A DNA stretch of 64,000 nt from Klebsormidium nitens (taxonomy: Eukaryota; Streptophyta; Klebsormidiophyceae; Klebsormidiales; Klebsormidiaceae). The position numbers and the translations under genes were made by a program. Below are positions 24,880-35,712 of this stretch, one piece after another. The stretch spans positions 1 to 64,000 of the forward strand of contig DF237129.1 in the NCBI GenBank assembly GCA_000708835.1. Reading direction: 5' to 3'. The notes beneath the pieces were generated by a model. It worked only from the letters and a program-made list of their open reading frames with translations. It did not search any database and was not told the origin of the DNA. How positions within the stretch are numbered: the stretch's first letter is position 1; every line of letters begins with the position of its first letter.

Positions 24880-25609
24880 GACACGGCTGAGCTCGGCTTA
24901 CCAACGGATTGGTCCCTTTTACCGCTTGGCCTTCTGTTCTTGTACTCAATGATCACGTCTGATTGCGGCCTGAATCAAAAGGCCCGTCTAGCATATCTAT
25001 GCCCCTCGGTTCAGCTGGCTACATGCCAACCCACACGTACCAATATGTTGCTTCAAGTATAGGGCCCAGGACGTACACACTGCATGGTTATAGACTCAGT
25101 GGATGACCGTCATCATGGTGCCTTGGGCGGGCCTGCATGGGGATGTGGCAACCCTGCGCGCGTCCGTTCACGAGGCGTCCGATCCACATCTTAATCTGGA
25201 AGTAAAGCAGCACGCATGTGCCTTTTGGTATCACATGTACGGTCACTGCATGTCCATGCGTTGTACGTAAATCTCAAGCGCTCCACCAATGAGCCAGGCG
25301 CCGGCGCACCGGCAGGGGCCCTCGAATGATGTAGTACGTACGGCCGGTCGATCATGCACATGAGAATTGCCGGGTTGCTTGACTATGACGTACGTGGAAA
25401 TATAGCTTGCCCTTGCCCTTCAGCTAGCAATGACTCATATGTGACCATGCTCAGTGCTCATGCAAATCCTGTCCAATCGACCAACTTTGAACCGGGAAAT
25501 GGCAGTCGGCTGAAAATTGCCATGCAGGGTTTGGATCATTGCCCATACAACCTTTCAATTAGAAACGTTCGAAAACGCGAGTCGCTCTCACAGTACTAAA
25601 ATTGCTAAA
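24880..25609. other. Intergenic region downstream of the BTL gene, nothing recognised
   Basis: I see no gene or repeat here beyond scattered TACGTAC words. It ends where similarity to the second segmental copy begins, at about 25610. Confidence 0.4.
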
Positions 25610-26249
25610 AAAGATAGCTTTTGAAGCACAGCGACACGTCTAGTAAAGTCTGGCCGTGTGGCAAGGATTAACAGGCTGATAAAAAATGGTATTTCCAGTA
25701 GTTGTATGCAGTTAAACCGTCGCGAGGTACGGTCTTGGAAAATGGCGACCCCTACCATGGTGTACACTAGTTGGACTTCGTATCCAAAATTGTTAGCTTG
25801 ACATCCTAATTTTCTCAATGTCACTACACCGTCAGATGCCCCAGTCTCAAACTCACTAGCAAAACCTTGAGACGTGGTATACAATCTCAACTCCTCAAAG
25901 GGTGCGATCTCCCGTGCCTTTTGGAGGCAACAAAACCTAAGTTGTGTAATCCCAAAACTCAGAACTAACTTCTAATGGTGTCCGAGGTTCACATACGCGG
26001 CACCCCAAGAGCTTGCTAAGGCTAACCTCAGTTGAAACCCACACACGCCTCATTATTTCCTAAGTGAAACATACTCTGCGGTTAGCTGGCAGTGAAACGG
26101 CTACTATGCTTGCGACGAACCTAATGCATTTTGTGAAGGTGTGAGCTGGAACTCAATCTAAAGTAAGCGTTGCACATGATCAAGGGCCGTTGGCTAAAGT
26201 ACACTCTCGAGTATATTGAAACCGAGGGTTCACTCAAGCAGATCCAATA

Positions 26250-29200
26250 TTAGACGCCGTACCCGGGGGGAACGTAACCATTATTCTTGCAGTGGGGGAA
26301 AGTGTTGTCCGGGGGCAAGAAGCCGTCGCAACCCTGCTGATCGCAGCACACGTAGCGCCCCTGGGGGTCGCTGTTGAACCAACAGCGCACGGGGAAGGAG
26401 CCGGCGGCGCCCGCCCCGCAAACACCTGTAAACGCGGGTTTGATTTGATTTCAACTGCGGGGTTGATGTCGAGCTGTCAGCATTCGAGTTTGAAGCATTC
26501 GACTTCAAACTGCGAAAGTTACAAGGTCGTTTCGGGTGTCCAGCGTGGGACAAGTTGGCTGATATTTTCCGGGTTTCAACATCCGACTCTCGCCTTAGCT
26601 TCAGAAATGTTTGTGACACTCCATCATTCCAGTAATACTCCGCGTATGCTGACATCAGCAGCTACGTTGGAAATACTTGACCAGCGACGGATCCCGTCTG
26701 AAAGGATGGAAGGAGTCTGCGTCCTACCAATCAGTCTCGAGAAACCCCTCGGCTATAATGCTTCACATCGTCGGTCCAGCAATTTCTTGACTCCAAAGTC
26801 GACCGTTTATCCCCCGGGGTAATTGCGAAAGAAGGCCTCGCGAGGGTAATTGGCGAAAATCCATGTCCCCAATCCATTTTGCGATGGGAAGTCGTCTTCT
26901 GCGCTTTGGAACGGCCAGAACGAGACGAACCGTATGTAGCGCCCCCCTGACAAGATGGGTTCCATTTTTCAGTGGGCCGCTGAAACTCGGAACAACGATA
27001 TTGTATACAGAGGCGTGATCTCAGCCGCCCAATCGGAACCCACATCGAAAAACCCACGTCGGGGACCTCAGAAAGACCAAGACTGGGTTGTTACCTTGGT
27101 CTCCGCTGGGGGGACTGGGAGACGCCGGGGGGGTCGGGTTTGCCCCAACTCCATAACCTGGCGGAACGTAACCGTTGTTCTTGCAGTGGGGGGTCAGATT
27201 GCCCGCATTAAACCCGTCGCAGCCCTGGTTGTCGCAGCACACGTAGCGCCCCTGAGGGTCGTTGTTGAAATAACAGCGCGTGGGGAAAGAGCCTGCCGCG
27301 CCGCTCCCGCAAACCCCTTAAACACGCACAGAAACAACGGTTAAGAAGCGTGGTTAAGCCTGGGTTAGTCGCCTTCTAAAGAGCGGACATGTTTACAACC
27401 TGGCGTAGTGTCGGTTGACAAAGCTTGGTCAAATAAGGAAGCAACAAATGCAAAAAGAGTCGGGTTCGATCAGGTGCACATTGGTACAAGATTTCATACA
27501 ACCCAACCTGAGCTGCATTGCAAGGTTGAATGATCAAACCAGCAACATGATAGAGCGCTTCGCGCTATCAGAAGTTTGGAATTGAACGATTCTACCTTGT
27601 AATGAAGACTGGCGTGCAGCCGTGGTTGGCTCTAGGAAATTGCAGATTGCATCGACGCGATTTACGAGGACCGCTTAAAAGTCAAGAGGTGAAGTTTCAA
27701 TCAGATTCATGACAAGCCTATGAAGCGGCGAGCGCTCAAGTCTAGTCCACCAGAGACCAATCTGCAAATGTCTTCTTCGAGAAAACGAAAGAGAAACGAG
27801 GTGCCCGTTCCGCATTCCTCGTCAAGCTGGACCTTCTTTTCTCAAGACCACCGTTTCGAAATCCAGATCAATGTCGCCCCATAAGAGCATGATGCTCCGA
27901 CAACCTGCCATCCTCTTCTCACGGGTTGATTCAACTCAAAAAAAGATTCCTAAGTTTTGACTATGCGGGGTCGAATGCCTACCTTGGTTACCGGTGGGAG
28001 GAGTCGGAGGCGTTGAGGGGGCGGGGCCGGAGGCACCGTTGTTGGGCGGCAAGTAGCCGTTGTTCTTGCAGTGGGGCGTCAGGTTGTCCCCGTTGAATCC
28101 GTCGCAGCCTTGATCGTCGCAGCACACGTAGCGCCCTTGAGGGTCACTGTTGAAATAGCAGCGCGTGGGGAAAGACCCCGCTGCGCCGCTCCCGCAAACC
28201 CCTACAACACGGGGAGAAAGCACGATTAACAAAGGCTGGTCGTTTTCGCTTTATTGGACTTTCTGCCGGGTGGATGGGCCGGTTCTTTGCTGGGTTCCGA
28301 CCTAACCTAATCTAGAACCCTACAGACCCCAGAGAGAGACCTGAGAGGGTCGTTATTGAACCAGCAGCGCGTCGAATAAGGGCCCGCTGCGCCGCTCCTG
28401 CAGAAGTCTGCGGAAAATCCTTTCCTTGCCATTCCGCCGGCAGGCTCCGCCGCTGCGGCAGTCCCCTACCCGTGTTCCGTGTCAGGATAGTTTAATACAA
28501 GACGAAAAAAACCCTTGAAAGAGTTCGTCGCCTTCGTCAAACCTCAGAATGAATGTAAGGATACCCGGAAAGATAGCCCTGGTTAGACAAGCCTACACTC
28601 TGTCATTTGAGACTAGTGGGCATGAGTTGGATTGTGACAAAGTTTTTATGGAAAGCTAGTCTGATGTGGCGAAAAACCGGACCAAGCAGATGACCCAAAA
28701 GTAAGCGACTGAAATAGGCGTGGGATGCGGAACCCAAAAGTGTGTGACACAAAGCTCTTGAAGCCGAAACGCTTCAACTGCTGAAAAACGAGAACTAGAG
28801 CAACGGGGTCGGAAAGTTCAATGCACCAAGATTTTGATAGAGTCCCCGCATAAACGACGGACCAGCACTACGTGAACCAACGAAAGGCATAGCGCTCGGA
28901 AAGAGATTTCCACAGGTGAAATCGTGCAAGGCACCGACCTCGAGGGAGTGCCCAAAGAAACGGAAAAAGGAGAAACGGAAACGGAACCGGAAAAAGGAAA
29001 ACACACCCTGGTCTCCGGAGGGGGGTGGCGGCTGGCTCGACGGCTGGCCCGACGCTTGCGGCGGGTAACTGTTGTTCTGGGGGATGGACGTCTGTCCGTT
29101 GCAGAGCGGGGTGTTACCGTCGGGTCCATAAGGCCCGCAGTAGTTCTCGCAGCACAGGTAGTGCGCTCCGTCCTTGTACAAGCACCCGGCTTGCGGCGAG

Positions 29201-32200
29201 CACGACTCTAGAGCAAGAACAGGGTTTGGCGTTAACGAAGTCCCAGGTTGAGTTTGAGGTGGTGGCGCGAGGGCGCTTGTCAAAAGTGATAGTCCTTGTA
29301 TACGCATCCGGTTTGCGGCAGACAACACGCGGACACAGAAAGGGTTTGGCGTTAACTAGGCCTGGTTAAGGTGATAGTACGAGCGCGCACGTCGAAAGTG
29401 GAGGTCGTTGTATGCGCATGATGCGGTTGCGGCGAGCGCAATTCTGGGGCGTGTGGTGCAAAAAGGGTTTGGCGTTAACCAGGCCCGGTTAAGGTGGTGA
29501 TCCGGGCGCCCACGTTAAGAAGGATGAGAAGTATAAAGAAGCATTCCTTGATGCATTCGGTCAACAGGAGCTTTCTGCAAGAACGTGATTGCAGGTTTTC
29601 TGTGTAAGAAAGCGAGGCCATCGTTTTCTGATAAAACGAAGCTCATCTCTTTGACAGGAGTTGACTGCTTTAGTGGTTATCCTGGCCAGACAGCAAGTCA
29701 ACGGTGAAACGACATTTTGTACAACGGTCCCTTCCGGCTTCAGAGCACACTTTCAAGAAGGAAGTAAGACATCTACCACTTCGACGACAGTCCCCTCCGT
29801 GGGCTGCTCGAGATTGTTCGCAAGATAGAAGTTCACACGATTTTGCCGCAGGGCGCTTTCAATCTTTGTCCGTGAGCCCACAAACGAAGGTCGATCAGGG
29901 AGTAGCTGCAGAAGCAAGAGAACAGTTATCTGCGACAACTAGAGATGGAACCCAGTTGGACCTACTTCATTTTGCAGATCAGCGTAGCGAAGTGCTGTTG
30001 AGGAGACGGAGTCCACTGCCACGGGTAGTGTCAGATGGAAGAAAAGCGGGCCTGCTGTGAGACTGACTGCAATCTTGCCAAACCACTCGCTAACGGAGTT
30101 ACACCCGAACGATATCGGTGCGGCCAAAAACAGCCGCTTCTGCGGCACGTTGGAACCAGACACTGATTCAGGGAGAAGGAATCTTTTGAAAAGGTAGTGT
30201 GACGTTCGCACAGATAAAAAAAGCGTGTTTGCGTGCTCACCGAAGAAGTCGGATCCGGCAAGTGGGCCAGTCGTGTTTCCAACGGTGGATTGCACGAAGG
30301 GAGTAGTCTTGGGAGGAGAAACCCTGCTCAACAATGTAACACCCTCAGGATGAAGATACAACCAGGCTGAGATAGGTTAATGCTCAAGGACGGGGTTGAT
30401 CTGGGAGTTAGGGTGGGTATGGTGAGGAGCGCGTGAGGTTGTATCGAGGGTTTGTGTGTCCTTCCCGTTCCCGTTGTGAATCTCAACCTGGCTCAATTTC
30501 CACTCATCTCGATCTTGCCAATCACGTCAAAGTACTCAAATCTGGACCTTGTGCCAGGTTCGGATTCTGATCCTTCAGCTCAAACTGAAGAGACGAAGTT
30601 TGGCGAAGGCTCTCTTAAAACGAAAGAACGTCGATGTGATAACGCCTGGGCGGCTCAGCAGACTTTGGATGCTGTGCAAGCTTTCTTCAGCTTATGCTGT
30701 TTAATTTGAAAAACATGACTTTATCTGACGCGCAATCTGGCATAAATCAGGTCGACAACCTAGTCGGCACCCTTCGAAGAGCGGGTTCGTACCGGAGACT
30801 TTCGAAGAACGAGCTAACCAGTTCTGCTTTCTGGGCGGCTGCGATACACAACAGGCGCGTCCACTTAAAGACTCGAGAAGCATGTGCTATGAGTCCCCAA
30901 AATCTGACCGCTCTTTCGCCCACAAACACTAGAGGAGGAACGTCAACCTGCGGTCTTTTCAGCAAAGAGAATTCATCGCCTCTTTCCCTTCGCCTCTCAG
31001 CCAAAAGCTGTCAATCATAACGCATGTTGCGGGGTGCTGTCCCCCTCGCCTCTTCTCGGAAACGGATTTGATAGCAATGGCTGATCAACCATTGTTAGAG
31101 TCACCCCCAGCTCACTGCCCCCTCTACCACGTCTACAGGAAGAGGCGCGTGGAAAGTTCCGACCTCACAAGCAGACTCGAGCGGCATACTTGAAACGAAA
31201 AATGCCAGCTGTTCGCGTTACACTCACGGGATGTTGCAGAACGTCCCTGTAGAGAACGGGCCGCAGTCGCAGGTGGCGGCGACGGGTGTTTCCTGTTGTC
31301 CGAGGATGGGGCTGCTGCCGTAAGTCACATACTTGCACATCCCGCCGTTCTGGCACGGGTTGGGGTCGCATGGGTCATCGCCTGCAAGGGTGCAGTTCGC
31401 ATTCGTGGAATTGGCTTAAAAGGTTTCATGTAAGTTAAGTTGTAATGCATACGAGGTCTCTTGACTTGAATTATCCAGGCCTCGAAGGCCTCGAAGTCTA
31501 CGTCAGCACTGGGGGTCCAGGATCAGGGGTGAAGAACTGTTCCATCTAGACATGTGTATTATGACTTACTCGTTTAGAATGGGTGTCTGAGCGGTTGGAA
31601 AAGATGTCTGTCAGAAGATGTATGTCAAAAGGTTAAAAGGACGGATTAAGCTGGGAAGTCAGAAACCCCGTGTCTTCAAGCCAACATGATTGACAGCAAG
31701 TCAGGCCAAAGCACGAGCAAACGGGGAGTCTTGAGCATGGGAGCATCAGAACAAGGGCAAACTTGGTGCTGCAGCCCGAAAGGGATTCTGGCTCTTGAAG
31801 ACCGTTTGTAAGCTTCTTTCAAGTACGAGGTTTCTGCCCTTCAGTCTCAGCTCTTGAGCCTCCTCTTGCTGCCAGCTCTCTCAACTTGAGCGACAAATTC
31901 TCTCCCAGAAGCTTAACATCCAGGCATTTTAAGCATACCTGGGGGGCAGCTGTAGTGAAAACTTGGAGAGGCAACTTGGGAATTCCAGTTCCCCTAAGGA
32001 AGCCGGATCGAACATAACATACGAAGTATTAGCTACAGAATTGAAGGCCTAGGACCTCTTGAAAAGCAAGGATACTAGGTGGCCTCCTTGCTTTCGATCA
32101 GGATATAAGGATCGCAGTGCCTAGGATGGGAATCCATAGAAGATTTTTACGAGCCACGTACCTGGAATGTAGCAATACGTCTGCGAATAGGTTGGGGTTT

Positions 32201-33522
32201 CGTTGGTCAGCGCCACAGATGGGGCGTTGCATTGGGTGCAATTGGCCACAGTGATAGGGCCCATAGTATAAGCTCCTGCAGTGGTGCATGTGTTTCCTGC
32301 AACAGTAAAACACAAACAGAAGAAGTTATAAAGAGTTGTAAGCAGTCGCAACATTATGCAAAAGTCGCAAACGTTGCTGCTTTCAAGTGGATGCAACATG
32401 ACGTACAGCTCTATTCTGCATGGGGGCGTATTCATGGCTGCTTAAAGTGGGCATCAGAGGAAGAACTGTAATTACAATCATCTGAAGAACAATCTGCAGA
32501 GGAGCATCACCCTCGCGGCGTCTTGGAGCAGCTAGGGTGATTGTTTACAAGTAGGATAAACAATCCAGATGGCAGTACACATATCACCCCAGACTTTTCA
32601 GCGAAGATAACATGGAGCACGCAAACCACTTGCTTCTCCGTCAGACGCCACGCAACCAGCACCAGCGTCCAACAGAGTCTTTCTTACTCAAAACAATATG
32701 GTTTAGAAGTCGCTTGAAAGCCTTTAGCTGGCACATTGTGCTGGTTCATTGAAGGTAGTTCAACATGGTCATAGGTGGCCACTTTGATGGGACTTCCTGC
32801 AACCTAAGAAGCTCCAAAGGCTTCTGAGGGCACCGTCAGTCTGTAAGTGATACCTCCCCACAGTGGACTTTTTGTGAAGTCATGAGCATCATTCAGAGCT
32901 GGTGTTTTACAAGGGCCCAAGGGGCTCTCAGCTTCGCCTGGACAATCCAAAGCCCCCACCTTCTTCTGACCCTGAAACTCATATGAGTCCCTCCCCCCCA
33001 CCAACCAATGGGAGGCCGCCAATCAGCTACAGAATGACCTACTCCAAGTGCCAAAGCCTGGTAGCTGGTACCAACAATGAATGATGCCTTGCCCTTCTGT
33101 ACACAAACTGCCCAATCCGCCAGACTCAGTTCAGATCGCCATAGGTGCATGCTTGAGCCACGACCAGGAGGACCAGCGGAACGAGTAACTGACGGAGCCT
33201 GCCCAACTTGGTTCTGGATTCCAATCCAGGATCCCAAGGAGCAGACGTCCTACCCTCACTCGGGCTTGCATGTCTACAAAAACCACGTTGTTCAATCAAA
33301 TCGAAATGGGGCACCATAAGGTCGCTCACCAGACCCACAAGGGTTGCCAATGCAGGGGTCTGCAAAGCAGGAGAATCCCCCGCCTCTGCGGTTTGGTACG
33401 ACGTTGTACCCAGACGGACAGGAGAGCCCGGGGTAGGGACCCCAGAGAGGAAATGCATCCGTCCTTGCCGCCAGGAAAAGCGACAGGAGCAGGAGCTGGG
33501 ACAACATTCTGAGCCCAGCCAT
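26250..33522 (-). CDS. Secreted EGF-like and six-cysteine-module protein, copy A, 460 aa
   Basis: Minus-strand exons: 33522-33330, 32296-32162, 31381-31228, 30323-30241, 29207-29007, 28201-27983, 27316-27095 and 26425-26250; all frames join. A signal peptide (MAGLRMLSQLLLLSLFLAA, cleavage near RTDA) is followed by a Cys-rich segment (exons 1-2) and an EGF-like domain in exon 3 with canonical spacing C-x4-C-x5-C-xn-C-x-C-x8-C. A short Thr/Ser/Pro exon comes next. Exons 5-8 each encode one six-cysteine module, C-x(5-11)-C-x(9-11)-CC-x(3-4)-C-x(11-12)-C, joined by Pro-rich linkers ending GDQG or GNQG. The protein ends after GYVPPGYGV with no membrane or GPI signal. An extracellular or cell-wall role is inferred; the module family is unknown to me. 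Intact frames suggest function. Confidence 0.82.
28333..28410 (-). pseudogene. Relic of a cysteine-module exon in intron 5 of copy A
   Basis: On the minus strand this stretch reads like the first part of the exon 6/7 module. It retains CRSGAAGPYSTRC and WFNNDP, with the family's x11 spacing between the first two cysteines, then loses similarity before the CC core. It has an acceptor-like CTGCAG but no complete exon. The same relic sits at the equivalent place in copy B (37808-37880). Confidence 0.7.
29165..29530 (-). repeat. Triplicated exon 5 acceptor region, about 120 bp per unit, copy A only
   Basis: The start of exon 5 (minus strand) and the adjoining intron recur twice further upstream in the gene. 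The marker GGGTTTGGCGTTAAC occurs at 29222, 29342 and 29464, 120 and 122 bp apart, each preceded by a copy of the CGTCCTTGTA...CGGTTTGCGG exon-start sequence. The copies beyond the functional one carry substitutions. Copy B has only one unit (marker near 38736), so the expansion followed the gene duplication. Confidence 0.85.
30390..30450 (+). repeat. Dispersed G-rich repeat copy, intron 3 of copy A
   Basis: GACGGGGTTGAT...GTTAGGGTGGGTATGG resembles the core of the 349-555 element and the copies at 39630-39690 and 46195-46300. It lies about 70 bp from exon 4, matching the position in copy B, so it predates the segmental duplication. Confidence 0.5.
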
Positions 33523-34130
33523 TGGGGCGCCAAAGGAGGTTTCTTCTAGGGAGCTGTAGGGAGTGAGAGAATGAGGGATTAATGAAGGGATGCTTCTTTG
33601 ATCAATCCTTGTATCCTGTGTTTTAGTATTACTTGCTGCATTCCTGCATTTCATTCATGAGGCGGCGGGTTTGCAAATGCTGAGCTAGCTGTGCTAGCAG
33701 CTGCAAGGACTGCTGCAAGCACATGATGATGCATGATGGCCCATGGGGCGGGCCGGGGTACTGAGAACATCATGCACATGTACCTAATGTGTACAGTTGA
33801 GTCTTTTAACCTACATACCTACATATTATTATTACGTACTGGTACCCGCTTTACCTAGGCCGCTCCTCGATCGCTGAACAGTGCACACATGGTGGTGACC
33901 GCACATATGACACATATCATGTACTTGTTATGTACAAGTTTACCGTTCCAAAGTTACGGCAAGCTGACAGGTCTGACCGTCTGGTTAGAAGTCCTAGTCC
34001 GGCGTCCTCCGTAGTCTGCGTCTACGACGGGGATTCCTGACGGTTCTTATAGCTAGGCAACCAAGAGCTTTTATAGTATTATGTACGTGCTGTCCTCCAC
34101 GTTGATGTCAACACTTTGGGTGGTACATGT

Positions 34131-35099
34131 ACTTCTCTCGCGACCTCTTTGTCAGTGTTCTCACGCTTCCACGCTGTCACGCTGTTCCCTGCATGGCAGC
34201 ACCTGCCTTGCGTCGATCTCATATGAGCTTTTGAAGGTTTTAGGGTGCTCAGAACAGCCCCATTGAAGGCTGACCGCGACAGTGGACAGGGGGGGAGGGG
34301 TCTCAAAGTGCCCGTCGGCGATCCGGTTACAGCTGTAAAACTGTTTAGACACCACGCCATGGCCTCTAGCTCATGTGGCCTCTCGTTCTCATGGGCACCG
34401 GGCATGGGCACTTTGGGATCACCACAGACTGAGTACACTTTTTCCCTTTATCATATGGATGCTTTTCATATCATATACCGGTATGCATGCTTTGACTCTG
34501 CTTGCAAATTGTTCGAGTAACAGAGTAACATGGCATGATGCTTGCAGAGTGATCCTCCTGGTCAGCTGTTTGGGGGGGGATTGGGCGCAGAATCCTGCAG
34601 GGACATAGATACCTTGTGGCAGAGTAGGATACAAGCTCCTGAGAGGGCCCTTCGACTTTGTTCCCAGTTACATTGATAACTTCAGCTGACATTGTGCAGC
34701 ATGCTTGATGCCAGTGGCGTTTATATCAGCTCATTGCACTGGCCATCGTAAATCTTGGCAGTTTTGTCTTCATGGATACATTATTTACTGCATGCCTGTG
34801 TTTCTGACCAAACGTGTTGACTGCGACATTTACACAGATTCAGCATCAACATAATGCTGGGCATGTTTTTCGTTTATTTTGATATCATCAACCTGAAAGG
34901 CTCCCGGTGCAGCATGGATAGCGCCTGGCCGGGGTTAAAATAGTCAAGCCGGTTATATGCGGTCAGCCACAATGATGGCTCGAATTACCCTGATTTTGCA
35001 ATCACCACGCATATAACAGTTCTGCCTTAGCCTTTGGGTTATGTCACTCAGTCAGTCAGGAGTCCTATGAGTCCACTGCCCCATGACCTGTCATAAAAG
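34131..35099. other. Unique spacer between the two segmental copies
   Basis: About 1 kb between units A and B for which I see no counterpart elsewhere in the window. No gene recognised. Confidence 0.45.
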
Positions 35100-35712
35100 C
35101 GATAGCCGCAACTGCTTTTGAAGCTGTAAGCGCGCTGCACAGCAACACGACGGTCTGGTAAAATCTGGCCGTGTTGGCATTGAAGACCAACTTCACTGGG
35201 AAATTAGCGAAGATCCTGTCATAGTGTACACTAGTTTGACTTTGTGTCCAAAATTGCTAGCTTGACATCCTAAATTAGTGTCACTACACAGACCCACAGC
35301 CTCAAAACTCACTAGCAAAACCTTGAGACGTGGTAGGCAATCTCAACTCCTCAAAAAGGTGCCCTCCCGTGCCTTTTGAAGGCAGTAAAACCTTGAAGTT
35401 GTGTAAACCCAAAATTCAGAAGTAAGTTCTGACGGTTTCCGAGTTCGCAAATGCTGGACCTCAAGAGCTTGCTAAGGCTGAACTCAGATCGAACCCACAC
35501 CCGCTCCGAAACCTCTAAGCGGAACCTACACGGCGGTTAGCTTGCAGTGATACTACGCTCGCGACGAGCCTAATGCTTTTCGTGAAGGTGTGAACTGGCA
35601 CTCGGCTACTCGGTCTAAGGCAATCGTTGCAAATGACTAACAGGGCCGTTGGCTAAAGTACACTCTCGAGTATACTAACACCGAGGGTTAATATACTCAT
35701 TCAGATCCAATA

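Larger units (their letters stand above)
25610..34130. repeat. Segmental duplication unit A (about 8.5 kb)
   Basis: This unit aligns throughout with 35100-43560. The two units match in the 3' flank (a shared TCTGGCCGTGT segment near 25648 and 35165), all eight exons, many intron stretches, and about 600 bp upstream of the start codon (for example the GACCGTCTGG and ACGGTTCTT words near 33976 and 34040). Equivalent points are 9.37 kb (start codons) to 9.46 kb (stop codons) apart. A unique spacer of about 1 kb separates the units. Confidence 0.85.

Noticed and set aside
32893-33237. Minus-strand frame in intron 1 of cysteine-rich copy A
   Set aside because: No signal peptide or cysteine pattern, and the equivalent interval in copy B does not preserve the frame.
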